Of a stretch of 64,000 bases of DNA, positions 10,488 to 18,233 are shown piece after piece. Source of the DNA: Sphaerochaeta sp. UBA5849 (GTDB taxonomy: Bacteria > Spirochaetota > Spirochaetia > Sphaerochaetales > Sphaerochaetaceae); contig DJGJ01000049.1 in NCBI GenBank assembly GCA_002432715.1, positions 23,187-87,186 on the forward strand, in the 5' to 3' direction. The stretch's first letter is position 1. Every line of letters starts with the position of its first letter. The notes beneath the pieces were generated by a model. That model had not been told where the DNA came from. It searched no databases and was given only the letters and a program-made list of their open reading frames with translations. The position numbers were made by a program, and so were the translations under genes.

Positions 10488-11188
10488 CCGACGTTGTGTG
10501 CCGCCTGATAGCCTGAAATCCAGATTGCGGTATGCTCCCTGACTGCTTCGACCGCTTTGTCGGCATCCCGATCCATGATCGCCTGATGCAGCCTCTGGTG
10601 CACCTCGGCTACCCCGACATGGATGGGGTTGATCGTCTTGGTGAAGAGCTCGATGACAAAGTTGTAAATATTCTCCACGATGCTGTTGTGTGAGAAACGG
10701 GCGAGCAGCCGATGATAGCGCAAGTCCAAGGAGCCGGCATGCTGGGCCGAGGCATCGGGTTTTGCCAACTCGGCCTGAAACTTCTGCATCGTCTGGTCGA
10801 GCAGGGCAAGTTCGTCGTCGCTGACACTCTCGATGACAAGCTTCACAATGCCTTCCTCAAGCAGCTGCCTGACCTGGGTGAGGGACTTGTAGTCCCTGTC
10901 CTGGACCAGGATCTGAAAGAGCTGAGGGTCGAACAGGCGTTTGTTGGAAGCGCTGGAGACGTAGGTCCCATACCCCTGCTTGATCTCCACCACCCCGTAC
11001 GCTGAAAGAATCTTCAGTGCCTCACGCACCGTACCCCTTCCAACCTTCAGGCTCTCTGCAAGGGAAATCTCATTGGGAATCATATCCCCAGGGGTGAGTT
11101 TTTGTTCGATCAACAGGGCCTTGATCTTCTCAATCACCCCTTCAACCGCAGAAGGCCGGGCCTCGCGGACTGCGAATATGTCTTCCAT
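10484..11188 (-). CDS. GntR-family (FadR/FCD type) transcriptional regulator
   Basis: A 234-residue regulator. The N-terminal winged helix-turn-helix (about 15-80) contains ISLAESLKVGRGTVREALKIL, matching the GntR signature. The rest is an all-helical FCD ligand-binding domain with the D...H...H-type metal/acid pattern. FCD regulators usually sense small carboxylates or sugar acids. It lies 73 bp downstream of the cupin gene at the end of the TRAP/transaldolase operon and has its own promoter, which shares a 7-bp element with the operon promoter. It is therefore the likely local regulator. Its end overlaps the convergent PPDK-like gene by 4 bp. Confidence 0.88.
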   Translation of the reverse strand: MEDIFAVREARPSAVEGVIEKIKALLIEQKLTPGDMIPNEISLAESLKVGRGTVREALKILSAYGVVEIKQGYGTYVSSASNKRLFDPQLFQILVQDRDYKSLTQVRQLLEEGIVKLVIESVSDDELALLDQTMQKFQAELAKPDASAQHAGSLDLRYHRLLARFSHNSIVENIYNFVIELFTKTINPIHVGVAEVHQRLHQAIMDRDADKAVEAVREHTAIWISGYQAAHNVG

Positions 11189-11220
11189 GAGAAAGCACCC
11201 CCCTAAAGATTAGCACACCT

Positions 11221-11249
11221 ATCATACCAACACCTTCGCTCGAAAGCAA
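11221..11249 (-). promoter_or_regulatory. gntR promoter with candidate operator half-site
   Basis: On the minus strand: TTGCTT (11244-11249), 17-bp spacer, TATGAT (11221-11226). The -10 lies inside the 7-mer ATCATAC (plus strand, 11221-11227), which recurs twice in tandem in the operon promoter at 18018-18031. This suggests autoregulation. Confidence 0.5.
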
Positions 11250-11261
11250 GAAAGGCCGGGC

Positions 11262-11606
11262 TCAGTCCTTGTAATCATCCCGCGAGGGAGCAAAACATTC
11301 AATCAGCTCGGTATCCTCAAGGATATCCGAACCATGGGGATCGTTGGAGGCGAAGTAGTAGGCATCACCGGCATGCAAGTCCAAAATCTCCCCGTCTCCT
11401 TTGATGAAGTGGATATGACCCTTTATCACAATACCGCTTTGGCTCTGGACATGGGTGTGAAGTTCAAGCTTCGAACCCTTTTCGAGGTAGAAGTAACACA
11501 TCATAGTGTCCTTGTCATAAGTAAGGGTGACCCGATCAATCCCCTTCGCCCTGCTGACCCGTGTATCCGTAGAAAGACTTCCCCGATGTTTCTTTTCCAG
11601 CATCAT
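11262..11606 (-). CDS. Small cupin-domain protein
   Basis: A 114-residue single-domain cupin. The metal-binding motif is HTHVQSQSG, with His50, His52 and His91 as likely ligands; the usual glutamate is replaced by glutamine (near 56). Small cupins next to sugar-acid pathways are often isomerases or ligand-binding accessory proteins, but the reaction cannot be read here. AGGAG lies 6 nt before ATG 11606. The start overlaps the transaldolase stop (ATGA), so the two are translationally coupled. Confidence 0.75.
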   Translation of the reverse strand: MMLEKKHRGSLSTDTRVSRAKGIDRVTLTYDKDTMMCYFYLEKGSKLELHTHVQSQSGIVIKGHIHFIKGDGEILDLHAGDAYYFASNDPHGSDILEDTELIECFAPSRDDYKD

Positions 11607-12652
11607 GCATTTCTCCTGCGTTCGGCGATCAGGGCGAGCAGCTCATTCCAGCCTTTCTGGAAGGAAGTCCTGAACAACTCAACCCCGCCGTAGTCGTAGT
11701 ACTCATCCACCTGCATCCCGTCGACCTCCAAGGCCCGCCCATAATCGGGAAGCCGATCTTTGAGAATCTGTATCTCCTCTTCACTCAAATTGTCTTCGAT
11801 GCGGCTGACTACCAGGCCATCCGCCTCGATAAGCGTATCGGCTGTTCCCTTCCAGTTGATGGTGATATGCAGGTCCCCGCCGACCAGTTCGGTGAAGTCC
11901 TCCAGCTTGCGGGCGCCTCCTCCGATCATGATACCGGGGTAGTTTCGGCTCTTCAGCAGTTCATACTCTTTCTTCGCAATGGAAAGACCGGCATATTTGA
12001 CCAGTTTCTCATCGAGCTTAAGATTGTTCGCCTTGATGACCCGCTTGAAGTGGTCGTCCAGGATACCGGTGATGTGGGTGACAAAAAACGGAGGGGTGTT
12101 GCCGCTCTCGCTGCTCGCCTTCTGATACTCCTCGCAAATGGAGACAGCCTGGGAGAGACCCATCACCTCGGTGGCCATGGTGGGAATATTTTTTTCAACC
12201 ATCGCCCGTATGGCTTCGATCCCCCAGGTAGTCACCGGAATCTTGATGCAGACATTCTCACCGATCTTCCGGTTCTCCAGTCCCTCCTCAACAATGAGGG
12301 CGGTATCGGTTTCTGCAAACGGATCTCCTTGGATGGTCACCAAGCCTTCCCTGCCCCCGCTTTTCTCATACAACGGCAAAAACAAGTCTGCAAGGCGGGC
12401 AACCATCATCTGCTGCACCTTCGAAGCTACAATCGAGTCATTCTTCTCATAGGGCAGCAGCAGGTCTATCGCCCTGTTCACCACTCGCAAATCCTCTTCA
12501 CTGCCGAAGAGCTTGGAGACATAGCTTGGGTTGGTGGTACACCCTATCGCCCCCGCCTCGATGGCGAGCCTGGCTTGCTCAAGGGTGGGATTGTTGATCC
12601 AGAACCTCGTCGGAGTCTGCTCATGCACACGGTGAAAATAGGTTTTCTTCAT
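11603..12652 (-). CDS. Transaldolase-family protein
   Basis: A 349-residue TIM-barrel protein of the transaldolase / fructose-6-phosphate aldolase family. It shows an early CTTNPS motif (about residues 38-43) and a Schiff-base lysine in CIKIPVT (about 137), followed by the AGLSIAKKEYELLKSRNYPG region. It is longer than typical FSA-like enzymes (about 220) and somewhat longer than transaldolase B (about 317), so the substrate may not be a standard sugar phosphate. It lies 3 bp after dctM and is followed by the cupin with an ATGA overlap. In this operon it probably cleaves or transfers a C3 unit from the imported compound. Confidence 0.85.
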   Translation of the reverse strand: MKKTYFHRVHEQTPTRFWINNPTLEQARLAIEAGAIGCTTNPSYVSKLFGSEEDLRVVNRAIDLLLPYEKNDSIVASKVQQMMVARLADLFLPLYEKSGGREGLVTIQGDPFAETDTALIVEEGLENRKIGENVCIKIPVTTWGIEAIRAMVEKNIPTMATEVMGLSQAVSICEEYQKASSESGNTPPFFVTHITGILDDHFKRVIKANNLKLDEKLVKYAGLSIAKKEYELLKSRNYPGIMIGGGARKLEDFTELVGGDLHITINWKGTADTLIEADGLVVSRIEDNLSEEEIQILKDRLPDYGRALEVDGMQVDEYYDYGGVELFRTSFQKGWNELLALIAERRRNA

Positions 12653-12655
12653 TTG

Positions 12656-13942
12656 TTACCTCGAAGCAAATACAAGATTGGGAAGCCACAGGGAAATCTG
12701 CGGAACATACGTGAGGACGATCAGGGCGACCAGCAGCGATGCCAGATAGGGAAGTACTGCCTTGAAGACTTTTCCTACAGGCAACCCAACGATGGGACTG
12801 AGCATGTATATGCTCATTCCCACCGGCGGGGTGATCATGCCGATCATCAGGTTGAACACCATCACCAGACCGAAGTGGACAGGATCCACCCCTGCAGCCA
12901 CCAGGGGTGGCAGGAGAATCGGTGTCAGGATCATGATGGCGGCGGTAGATTCCAAGAACATGCCGGCTACCAAGAGAATTACGTTGGAAAGCATCAGAAG
13001 GATGACGGGGTTGTCCGAGATACCGAGCATGAGGGCGGAGACCTGCTGGGGCATCTGTTCGACGGTGAGCACCCAGGCAAAGATGGCCGCCGAGGCGACA
13101 ATGAAGAGGACACTCGCCGTTGATTTCAATGTCTCAATACACGTCTTGAAGAAGGAAGAGAGTGTCAGTTCCTTGTATGCCAAGCTCAGTACGATGGCAT
13201 AGGCCACCGCGATGGCTGCCACTTCGGTCGGACTGAACCAACCAGAGAGCATGCCGCCCATCATGATGACGGGCATCAACATGGAAGGAAGGCCGCGCTT
13301 GGTGATTGCTTGTATCTCAGAGAAGGAAAACTTGCGGTCCACTCCACGGGGGTAGTTGAACTTTCGGGCGAAGAATCCCACCTGCACCATCAATGCCATG
13401 GCGATGACCAGAGCGGGAAGAATTCCGGCGATGAGCAGGCGCATCGAGGACGTCTCGGCGGCCGCCCCATAGATGATCAGGGGGATGGATGGGGGGAAAA
13501 TCGGACCGATTACTGCAGAGGCTGCCGTAATGGCCGCCGAGTGGGTGCGGGGATAGTTCTGCTTGTCCATCGCTTCAATCTCGATGTTTCCAAGCCCGCC
13601 TACGTCGGCAAGAGCCGCACCGCTGATACCGCTGAAGATCAAGGAAGCGACAATGTTGACCTGGGCCAAGCCTCCTTTCATTCTTCCCACCAACAGCTTG
13701 GCAAACTCAAACAGTCGTTCGGTGATCCCCGAGCTGTTCATCAAGCCGGCGGCAAGAATGAACAAGGGGACGGCAAGCATCGGGAAGGAGTTGAGGCTGG
13801 TCACCATGCGCTGAATCAGCTGGCTGGGCGGGATGTTTGCCATCATCAGATAGAGAGCCGAGGGGATGCCCATGCTCACGGCGATGGGAAGCCCGGTTGC
13901 CAGCAAAAAGAGAAAGAGAATAATCACCAATGAACCGCTCAT
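12656..13942 (-). CDS. dctM: TRAP transporter large permease subunit (DctM)
   Basis: A 428-residue membrane protein with about 12 transmembrane segments, including the characteristic IFPPSIPLIIYG and MITPPVGMSIYML segments of DctM. It carries sodium-driven substrate translocation together with DctQ and the periplasmic DctP. ATG 13942 is preceded by GGAGGAGG and overlaps the dctQ stop (ATGA), showing translational coupling. An upstream extension of the frame is not translated-looking and was left out. Confidence 0.95.
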   Translation of the reverse strand: MSGSLVIILFLFLLATGLPIAVSMGIPSALYLMMANIPPSQLIQRMVTSLNSFPMLAVPLFILAAGLMNSSGITERLFEFAKLLVGRMKGGLAQVNIVASLIFSGISGAALADVGGLGNIEIEAMDKQNYPRTHSAAITAASAVIGPIFPPSIPLIIYGAAAETSSMRLLIAGILPALVIAMALMVQVGFFARKFNYPRGVDRKFSFSEIQAITKRGLPSMLMPVIMMGGMLSGWFSPTEVAAIAVAYAIVLSLAYKELTLSSFFKTCIETLKSTASVLFIVASAAIFAWVLTVEQMPQQVSALMLGISDNPVILLMLSNVILLVAGMFLESTAAIMILTPILLPPLVAAGVDPVHFGLVMVFNLMIGMITPPVGMSIYMLSPIVGLPVGKVFKAVLPYLASLLVALIVLTYVPQISLWLPNLVFASR

Positions 13943-14415
13943 ACCGCCTCCTCCTTTCCACACAAGGTATTCCAGACTCCCAACAGGGAGAGGACGGTCA
14001 TGGCAAGAATTCCCAAGGTGATGGGGATGTAGAACACGATGTTGGGCATATTCAAGGCTGGAGTTCTGACACTCCAGTTGCGCTCCATGATGGTGGCAAT
14101 CGCCCACAGGACATAGATGCCGAAGCACATGACCAGAAGCTGGGTGACCACAGAAACCCATTTCTTTGCTTGTTTGGGCAGGTAGAGGAGCACGATATCG
14201 ACGATGATGTGTTTCTTCTCATAGGTGAGGACGGGAATCATGAGGAAGACCAAAGAGACCAACGAAACCCGGGCAAGTTCCTCCAGCTGAATAGAGCCTG
14301 CATGGAAAACGTTGCGCATGATAATCTGGATGAAGACCGAAAGAAACAGCACCAGCAGAAAGACCACCGCCACTGCCTGATATCCCTTGGTCACCTTTTT
14401 TGCGAGGTTGTTCAT
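13939..14415 (-). CDS. dctQ: TRAP transporter small permease subunit (DctQ)
   Basis: A 158-residue protein with four hydrophobic helices, typical for DctQ. It forms the membrane complex with DctM; the pattern LEELARVSLVSLVFLMIP in the middle is characteristic of the family. It lies between dctP and dctM and overlaps dctM by 4 bp. A perfect 12-bp hairpin precedes it in the dctP-dctQ gap. Confidence 0.93.
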   Translation of the reverse strand: MNNLAKKVTKGYQAVAVVFLLVLFLSVFIQIIMRNVFHAGSIQLEELARVSLVSLVFLMIPVLTYEKKHIIVDIVLLYLPKQAKKWVSVVTQLLVMCFGIYVLWAIATIMERNWSVRTPALNMPNIVFYIPITLGILAMTVLSLLGVWNTLCGKEEAV

Positions 14416-14444
14416 AGGATTGTTCCTTGCTCATTGAAATCTGA

Positions 14445-14471
14445 GTGGATGGAAAGAATCTTTCCATCCAC
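14445..14471 (-). promoter_or_regulatory. Intercistronic 12-bp perfect hairpin between dctP and dctQ
   Basis: The arms GTGGATGGAAAG and CTTTCCATCCAC are fully complementary around a 3-nt loop and start 16 bp after the dctP stop. No U-tract follows on the transcribed strand. It probably blocks 3' exonucleases and keeps the dctP message more abundant than that of the permease subunits, as binding proteins are needed in excess. Confidence 0.6.
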
Positions 14472-14487
14472 ATGAAACCATACACAG

Positions 14488-15510
14488 CTATTTGATTGCG
14501 TTGATCATCTCATAGTACTTGCCCCAGGCAGCACCGAAGCGATCATTGACAACCTTGGAAACAGAGGCGCGGAACTCATCAACTTTCAGCCCATCCTCCT
14601 TGGTGATGATCTTCATGCCCTTGTCCTTGAGCGTCTGCACATCCTTGGCCTCACTTTGCAACACATAGTTGGAAGCCCAGTCACGGGTTTCGCGTGCCAC
14701 TTCGGTAAAGATCTTCTTGTGTTCGTCACTCAAGGCCTGCCAAACCTTCTCATTGATGACAACAGGCTCGGAACCCATGATATGGTCGGTCATCATGGCA
14801 TACTTCTGCACTTCGTAGATGTTGCTGGTGACCAGGGTGCTTACCGGGTTCTCCTGCCCGTCGGCTACGCCGGTGGAAAGAGCCACGGGTACTTCAGCCC
14901 AGTCGATGGGAACAGCGACTGCACCCATGCCTTCAACTGCTGCCAGATAGATCGGGGAAGGAATGGCACGGATTTTCTTGCCTGCCAGATCCTTGGGGGA
15001 GTACACAGGGAAGTTGGCGGTAAGCTCGCGGGTACCGAAGTAGAAGGAGTAGAGAATCCTGACGCCTCTGGTGTCGATGAGCTTCTGGTTCAGTTCCTTC
15101 AGCGCCGGAGAAGTTTCGGGATCGGTTGCCTTCAGAAGGTGGTCGACGTCGCGATACAGATACGGGGTGTCGAACAGGCCCAAGTCGTTGAGCAGGGGCT
15201 GAAGGCCTCCGTAGGTGTTGTGATGCATGGCGATCGATCCCATCGAGACGGCCTCGGCCATTTCAGAAATGGAACCAAGCTGGCTTGCAGGATACACCTC
15301 GATCTTGATGGCACCGCCGGTTTTCTCGGCAATCTTATCAGCAAAGTAGGTTGCCTGCAGTCCGTTCGGGCTGGAAGCGGGGTTCATGTGTGCATACCGA
15401 AGGACCAAAGGCTTGGCGGCGGTAGGACCGCTGGCTTCAGCCTGCCCGGCGGCAAACAGGAAACCGGCCAAGGAAACAACGAGCAGCAATGCGATAATCC
15501 TTTTTTTCAT
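14488..15510 (-). CDS. dctP: TRAP transporter substrate-binding protein (DctP)
   Basis: A 340-residue exported binding protein. The signal sequence MKKRIIALLLVVSLAGFLFA is followed by AGQAEA, with no lipobox cysteine. The body has the DctP layout, with GKKIRAIPSP containing the family's substrate-carboxylate arginine and WAEVPVALSTGVADGQE in the hinge region. It should bind an organic acid or sugar acid in the periplasm. AAGGAG precedes ATG 15510. Neighbouring transketolase, transaldolase and cupin genes suggest a polyhydroxylated acid or ketose-type substrate; the ligand itself is unknown. Confidence 0.93.
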   Translation of the reverse strand: MKKRIIALLLVVSLAGFLFAAGQAEASGPTAAKPLVLRYAHMNPASSPNGLQATYFADKIAEKTGGAIKIEVYPASQLGSISEMAEAVSMGSIAMHHNTYGGLQPLLNDLGLFDTPYLYRDVDHLLKATDPETSPALKELNQKLIDTRGVRILYSFYFGTRELTANFPVYSPKDLAGKKIRAIPSPIYLAAVEGMGAVAVPIDWAEVPVALSTGVADGQENPVSTLVTSNIYEVQKYAMMTDHIMGSEPVVINEKVWQALSDEHKKIFTEVARETRDWASNYVLQSEAKDVQTLKDKGMKIITKEDGLKVDEFRASVSKVVNDRFGAAWGKYYEMINAIK

Positions 15511-15558
15511 ACAATGTTCTCCTTTTTATTCTACGAACTCCGGATGATCCGGAAACCG

Positions 15559-16509
15559 TTACAGTTTTTTATGCGCCACAGCCTTTTTGGCTGCACTGAC
15601 AATGTCTTCAATGCGCATGCCGTACGCATCAAGCAACTCTTCAGGGAAACCCGACTCCCCATAGACATCCTGCAGCCCGAGACGAATCAGGTGCGCAGGA
15701 ACGTTCTCAGCGATCACCTCGGCTACGGCACTGCCCAACCCATTGATGATCGTATGGTCCTCCACGGTTACAGCACAACCTGTAGCTCGCAATACTGCGA
15801 CGAGCCCTTCCCTGTCCAGCGGCTTGATGGTAGCCACTTCCACCACCTTTGCCTTGATTCCCTCCGCCTTCAGTCTCTTGGCGGCCTCAATGACACGCCC
15901 CAGCACAAACCCATGGGCAAGCAGGGCGACATCATCGCCCTCATCGCTGAGTATGCGGATTTTACCCAAGGGAAACGGAGTTCCATCAGGGAACACCTTG
16001 TCCTCGCGGCCGCTGCCGATACGGATGTAGACCGGACCTTCAACATCCACACTTGCCAGCATGGCTTCATAGACCTGACCACCGTCGGCGGGACAGAGGA
16101 TGGTGAAGTTCGGCATGCCCCTGAGAATTCCGACGTCCTCGATGAACTGGTGGGAGACCCCCTCTCGGTTGCCCCCGTGCAAGCCCCCGTTCGCTCCGAC
16201 AAACCGGACCTTGAGGTTCGGATAAGAGACGAAGGTGCGCATCTGCTCGCAGGCCCTCATCGTCAAGAATCCTGCATAGGTACATATATAAGGAAGGAGT
16301 CCGCTTGCTGCAAGACCGCTGCAGACGCCCACCCCGTTCTGCTCGGAAATTCCTAGCTCCACCACCCGGTCGGGGAACCGTTCCAGGAAAGGCTCGCCTT
16401 TGACGACCTTCAAGGAGTCGGTGGAGACAAAGACCACATCCTCGCGCTCGCCGGCCAATTTCAGGAGGGCATCGCGGAATCCTATTCGTGTGCTGTCAAC
16501 GGTGCTCAT
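15559..16509 (-). CDS. Transketolase, C-terminal subunit
   Basis: A 316-residue protein covering the pyrimidine-binding (PYR) and C-terminal domains of transketolase. The conserved glutamate lies in ELGISEQN and the PYR-domain motif in YAGFLTMRACEQMRTF. It pairs with the separate N-terminal subunit encoded just upstream, which carries the TPP pyrophosphate site. Together they move a C2 ketol unit between sugars. The ATG at 16509 overlaps the N-subunit stop (ATGA), and an open frame further upstream overlaps that gene and is not used. Split transketolases are common in anaerobes and are often dedicated to one catabolic route. Confidence 0.92.
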   Translation of the reverse strand: MSTVDSTRIGFRDALLKLAGEREDVVFVSTDSLKVVKGEPFLERFPDRVVELGISEQNGVGVCSGLAASGLLPYICTYAGFLTMRACEQMRTFVSYPNLKVRFVGANGGLHGGNREGVSHQFIEDVGILRGMPNFTILCPADGGQVYEAMLASVDVEGPVYIRIGSGREDKVFPDGTPFPLGKIRILSDEGDDVALLAHGFVLGRVIEAAKRLKAEGIKAKVVEVATIKPLDREGLVAVLRATGCAVTVEDHTIINGLGSAVAEVIAENVPAHLIRLGLQDVYGESGFPEELLDAYGMRIEDIVSAAKKAVAHKKL

Positions 16510-17324
16510 ACTGCTCCTCCCAACTCTTTGATGGCCTGTTTGTACTCTTCTTCGGTATAGACACGCTTGTGCCACGAGTTTTCTCCCACCATGAAGGAGA
16601 CTCCGTTTCCCTTGACGGTTTTGCAGACTATGGCACAGGGCTGGTCGACAACTTGATGGGCATTCTCCACAGCCTTCAGAATCTGGGCGATATCGTGCCC
16701 GTCGACGGTCTGGACATGCCAGCCGAAAGCCTGCCACTTATCCTCGATCGGATAGGGACCGGATATTTCACCTACGGTTCCACCGCTCTGGTAGTTGTTG
16801 TTGTCGATGAAAACAGTCAGGTTGCCTACCTTGTGATGGCTGGCGGCCATCGCTGCCTCCCAAATCATGCCCTCCCCCAGTTCCCCGTCTCCGGTGATGG
16901 CATAGACTTGGTATGCTTTCTTGCGAATCCTGGCAGCCAAGGCCATCCCCAGACCGATGGATACTCCGTTGCCCAATGAGCCGGTGGTTGCATCCAAGCC
17001 CTTGGTCTTGGGTGCATAGGGGTGCCCCTGCAGGTGGCTGTTGAGGTACCGCAGAGTGAACAACTCTTCTCGGGGAAAGTATCCCTTTTTAGCCAGTGCG
17101 GCATATAAGACGGGGCAGCTGTGACCCTTGGAGAGGACAAAGCGGTCCCGGTCCTCCCAATCAGGGTTGGATGGGTCCAGACGCATGACTTCAAAGTAGA
17201 GGGCTGTGATGATATCGGCAACCGAGAAGCTGGGGCTGGGATGCCCGTCCTTGGTCCGATAGACCATCTCAACCACATCGCGGCGAAGGGAACGGGAAAT
17301 TTCCTGTAATGCCTGAATATCCAT
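16506..17324 (-). CDS. Transketolase, N-terminal (TPP-binding) subunit
   Basis: A 272-residue protein with the thiamine-pyrophosphate motif from GDGELGEGMIWEAAM to IDNNN (about residues 147-178), plus the conserved histidines in GHPSPSFS and LSKGHSCP. It forms the transketolase active site with the C-terminal subunit. I prefer ATG 17324, spaced 7 nt from GGGGGAGG and overlapping the preceding stop codon as TGATG, over the GTG one codon upstream. Confidence 0.92.
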   Translation of the reverse strand: MDIQALQEISRSLRRDVVEMVYRTKDGHPSPSFSVADIITALYFEVMRLDPSNPDWEDRDRFVLSKGHSCPVLYAALAKKGYFPREELFTLRYLNSHLQGHPYAPKTKGLDATTGSLGNGVSIGLGMALAARIRKKAYQVYAITGDGELGEGMIWEAAMAASHHKVGNLTVFIDNNNYQSGGTVGEISGPYPIEDKWQAFGWHVQTVDGHDIAQILKAVENAHQVVDQPCAIVCKTVKGNGVSFMVGENSWHKRVYTEEEYKQAIKELGGAV

Positions 17325-17992
17325 CACTTTGCCTCCCCCAGCATGTCCCTGACCATCAGTGCACCCAGCCGGGGGCTTGAGAGCACCGTCTTGCCGGTAA
17401 GCCTTGCAAGCGGTTCTTCCATCCTGGCCATCGAGCCTTGGGCAAGCAGAATGACTTCACAGCGGTCGGAGACCTGTTTTGCAGTCTCGGCAATGAGACG
17501 ATCGTGTGTCTGGGCATCACCGGAGGTAATGGCGCTGAAGGCTCCATCGGCCAGGGCGCTGATGGTGCGGATCGACTTGCCCATCTCCGAAGCACAGCGT
17601 TCGAGCAGGCGGATGGTAGGATCGAGGGTGGTGGAAAGGGTTGCCAGCACAGCGATGGAATCGGTGAGCTCGATCGCCCGCCTGGCCATCGGCTCGTCGA
17701 TGCGCACGATGGGAATGGGGAAGAATTCCCTCGCCCCATAGACTGCATCCCCGATTGACGAGCAGGTATTGAGAATCAATTCGGCACCGGAGGCACAGGC
17801 AATCTCATAGTAGCCGTACAGCCTGCGCTTCACCGCCTTGGTAAGGTACCCTGTCTCGATGATCTCGGCGATCATGCTGTCGTCAAGGATGTTCATCACC
17901 TTGTACCCAGGCAGCGTTTCCTTCAGCAAATCGGAAAGCGGTTTTACCAAAGCAGCTCCAGTATATATTGCGGCAATTTTATGTTCAGCCAT
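17324..17992 (-). CDS. Asp/Glu/hydantoin racemase-superfamily protein lacking the second catalytic cysteine
   Basis: A 222-residue protein of the two-lobed racemase fold. The N-terminal catalytic cysteine is present in LNTCSSIG (Cys77). The C-terminal position, where racemases have a second cysteine (LGC/LAC), reads LAQGSMAR. A classical two-base cysteine racemase mechanism is therefore unlikely; a decarboxylase, isomerase or other one-cysteine reaction is possible. It is the first gene of the TRAP/transketolase operon. I prefer ATG 17992, 8 nt after GGGGG, to the GTG at 18001. The substrate is unknown. Confidence 0.75.
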   Translation of the reverse strand: MAEHKIAAIYTGAALVKPLSDLLKETLPGYKVMNILDDSMIAEIIETGYLTKAVKRRLYGYYEIACASGAELILNTCSSIGDAVYGAREFFPIPIVRIDEPMARRAIELTDSIAVLATLSTTLDPTIRLLERCASEMGKSIRTISALADGAFSAITSGDAQTHDRLIAETAKQVSDRCEVILLAQGSMARMEEPLARLTGKTVLSSPRLGALMVRDMLGEAK

Positions 17993-18017
17993 GTTATGCA
18001 CCCCCGTGTTCTATATC

Positions 18018-18066
18018 ATCATACATCATACATATGAAGAATGAGGCACATTTTGCAATCTGTCAA
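18018..18066 (-). promoter_or_regulatory. Promoter and tandem operator-like repeats of the TRAP operon
   Basis: On the minus strand a perfect -35 TTGACA (18061-18066), 17-bp spacer and a weak -10 CATTCT (18038-18043). Downstream, ATCATAC is repeated back-to-back at 18018-18024 and 18025-18031 (plus strand). The same 7-mer covers the -10 of gntR at 11221-11227. The likely reading is that GntR binds here and blocks transcription until the substrate is present. Confidence 0.5.
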
Positions 18067-18120
18067 GGAAAAACAATCCACCCTGTTTGGATGGATGGTT
18101 GATGGCAAGAGACGCCTTAA

Positions 18121-18154
18121 TGAAAATTATTGCCGATTTCGTCAGGAATTTTCA
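18121..18154. repeat. Left 34-bp hairpin repeat of the ATPase unit
   Basis: Arms TGAAAATTATTGCCG and CGTCAGGAATTTTCA surround an ATTT loop. They pair except for a small internal bulge. Copy two at 19541-19574 differs at three positions only. Confidence 0.8.
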
Positions 18155-18212
18155 TTGACCTCTTTTCAAACGGATGTATACTACCATTGAATTTTATTGC
18201 CGATAACGGCAT
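18155..18212 (+). promoter_or_regulatory. Promoter and palindrome ahead of the ATPase gene
   Basis: TTGACC (18155-18160), 16-bp spacer and TATACT (18177-18182) form a promoter starting right at the edge of the left repeat. Just after the expected start lies the inverted repeat TGCCG-ATAA-CGGCA (18198-18211). Its TTGCCG core is the same as in the flanking hairpins. This suggests one protein, perhaps the ATPase itself, recognises all three sites. Confidence 0.5.
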
Positions 18213-18233
18213 TTATTTTAAATGAGGTTGTTC

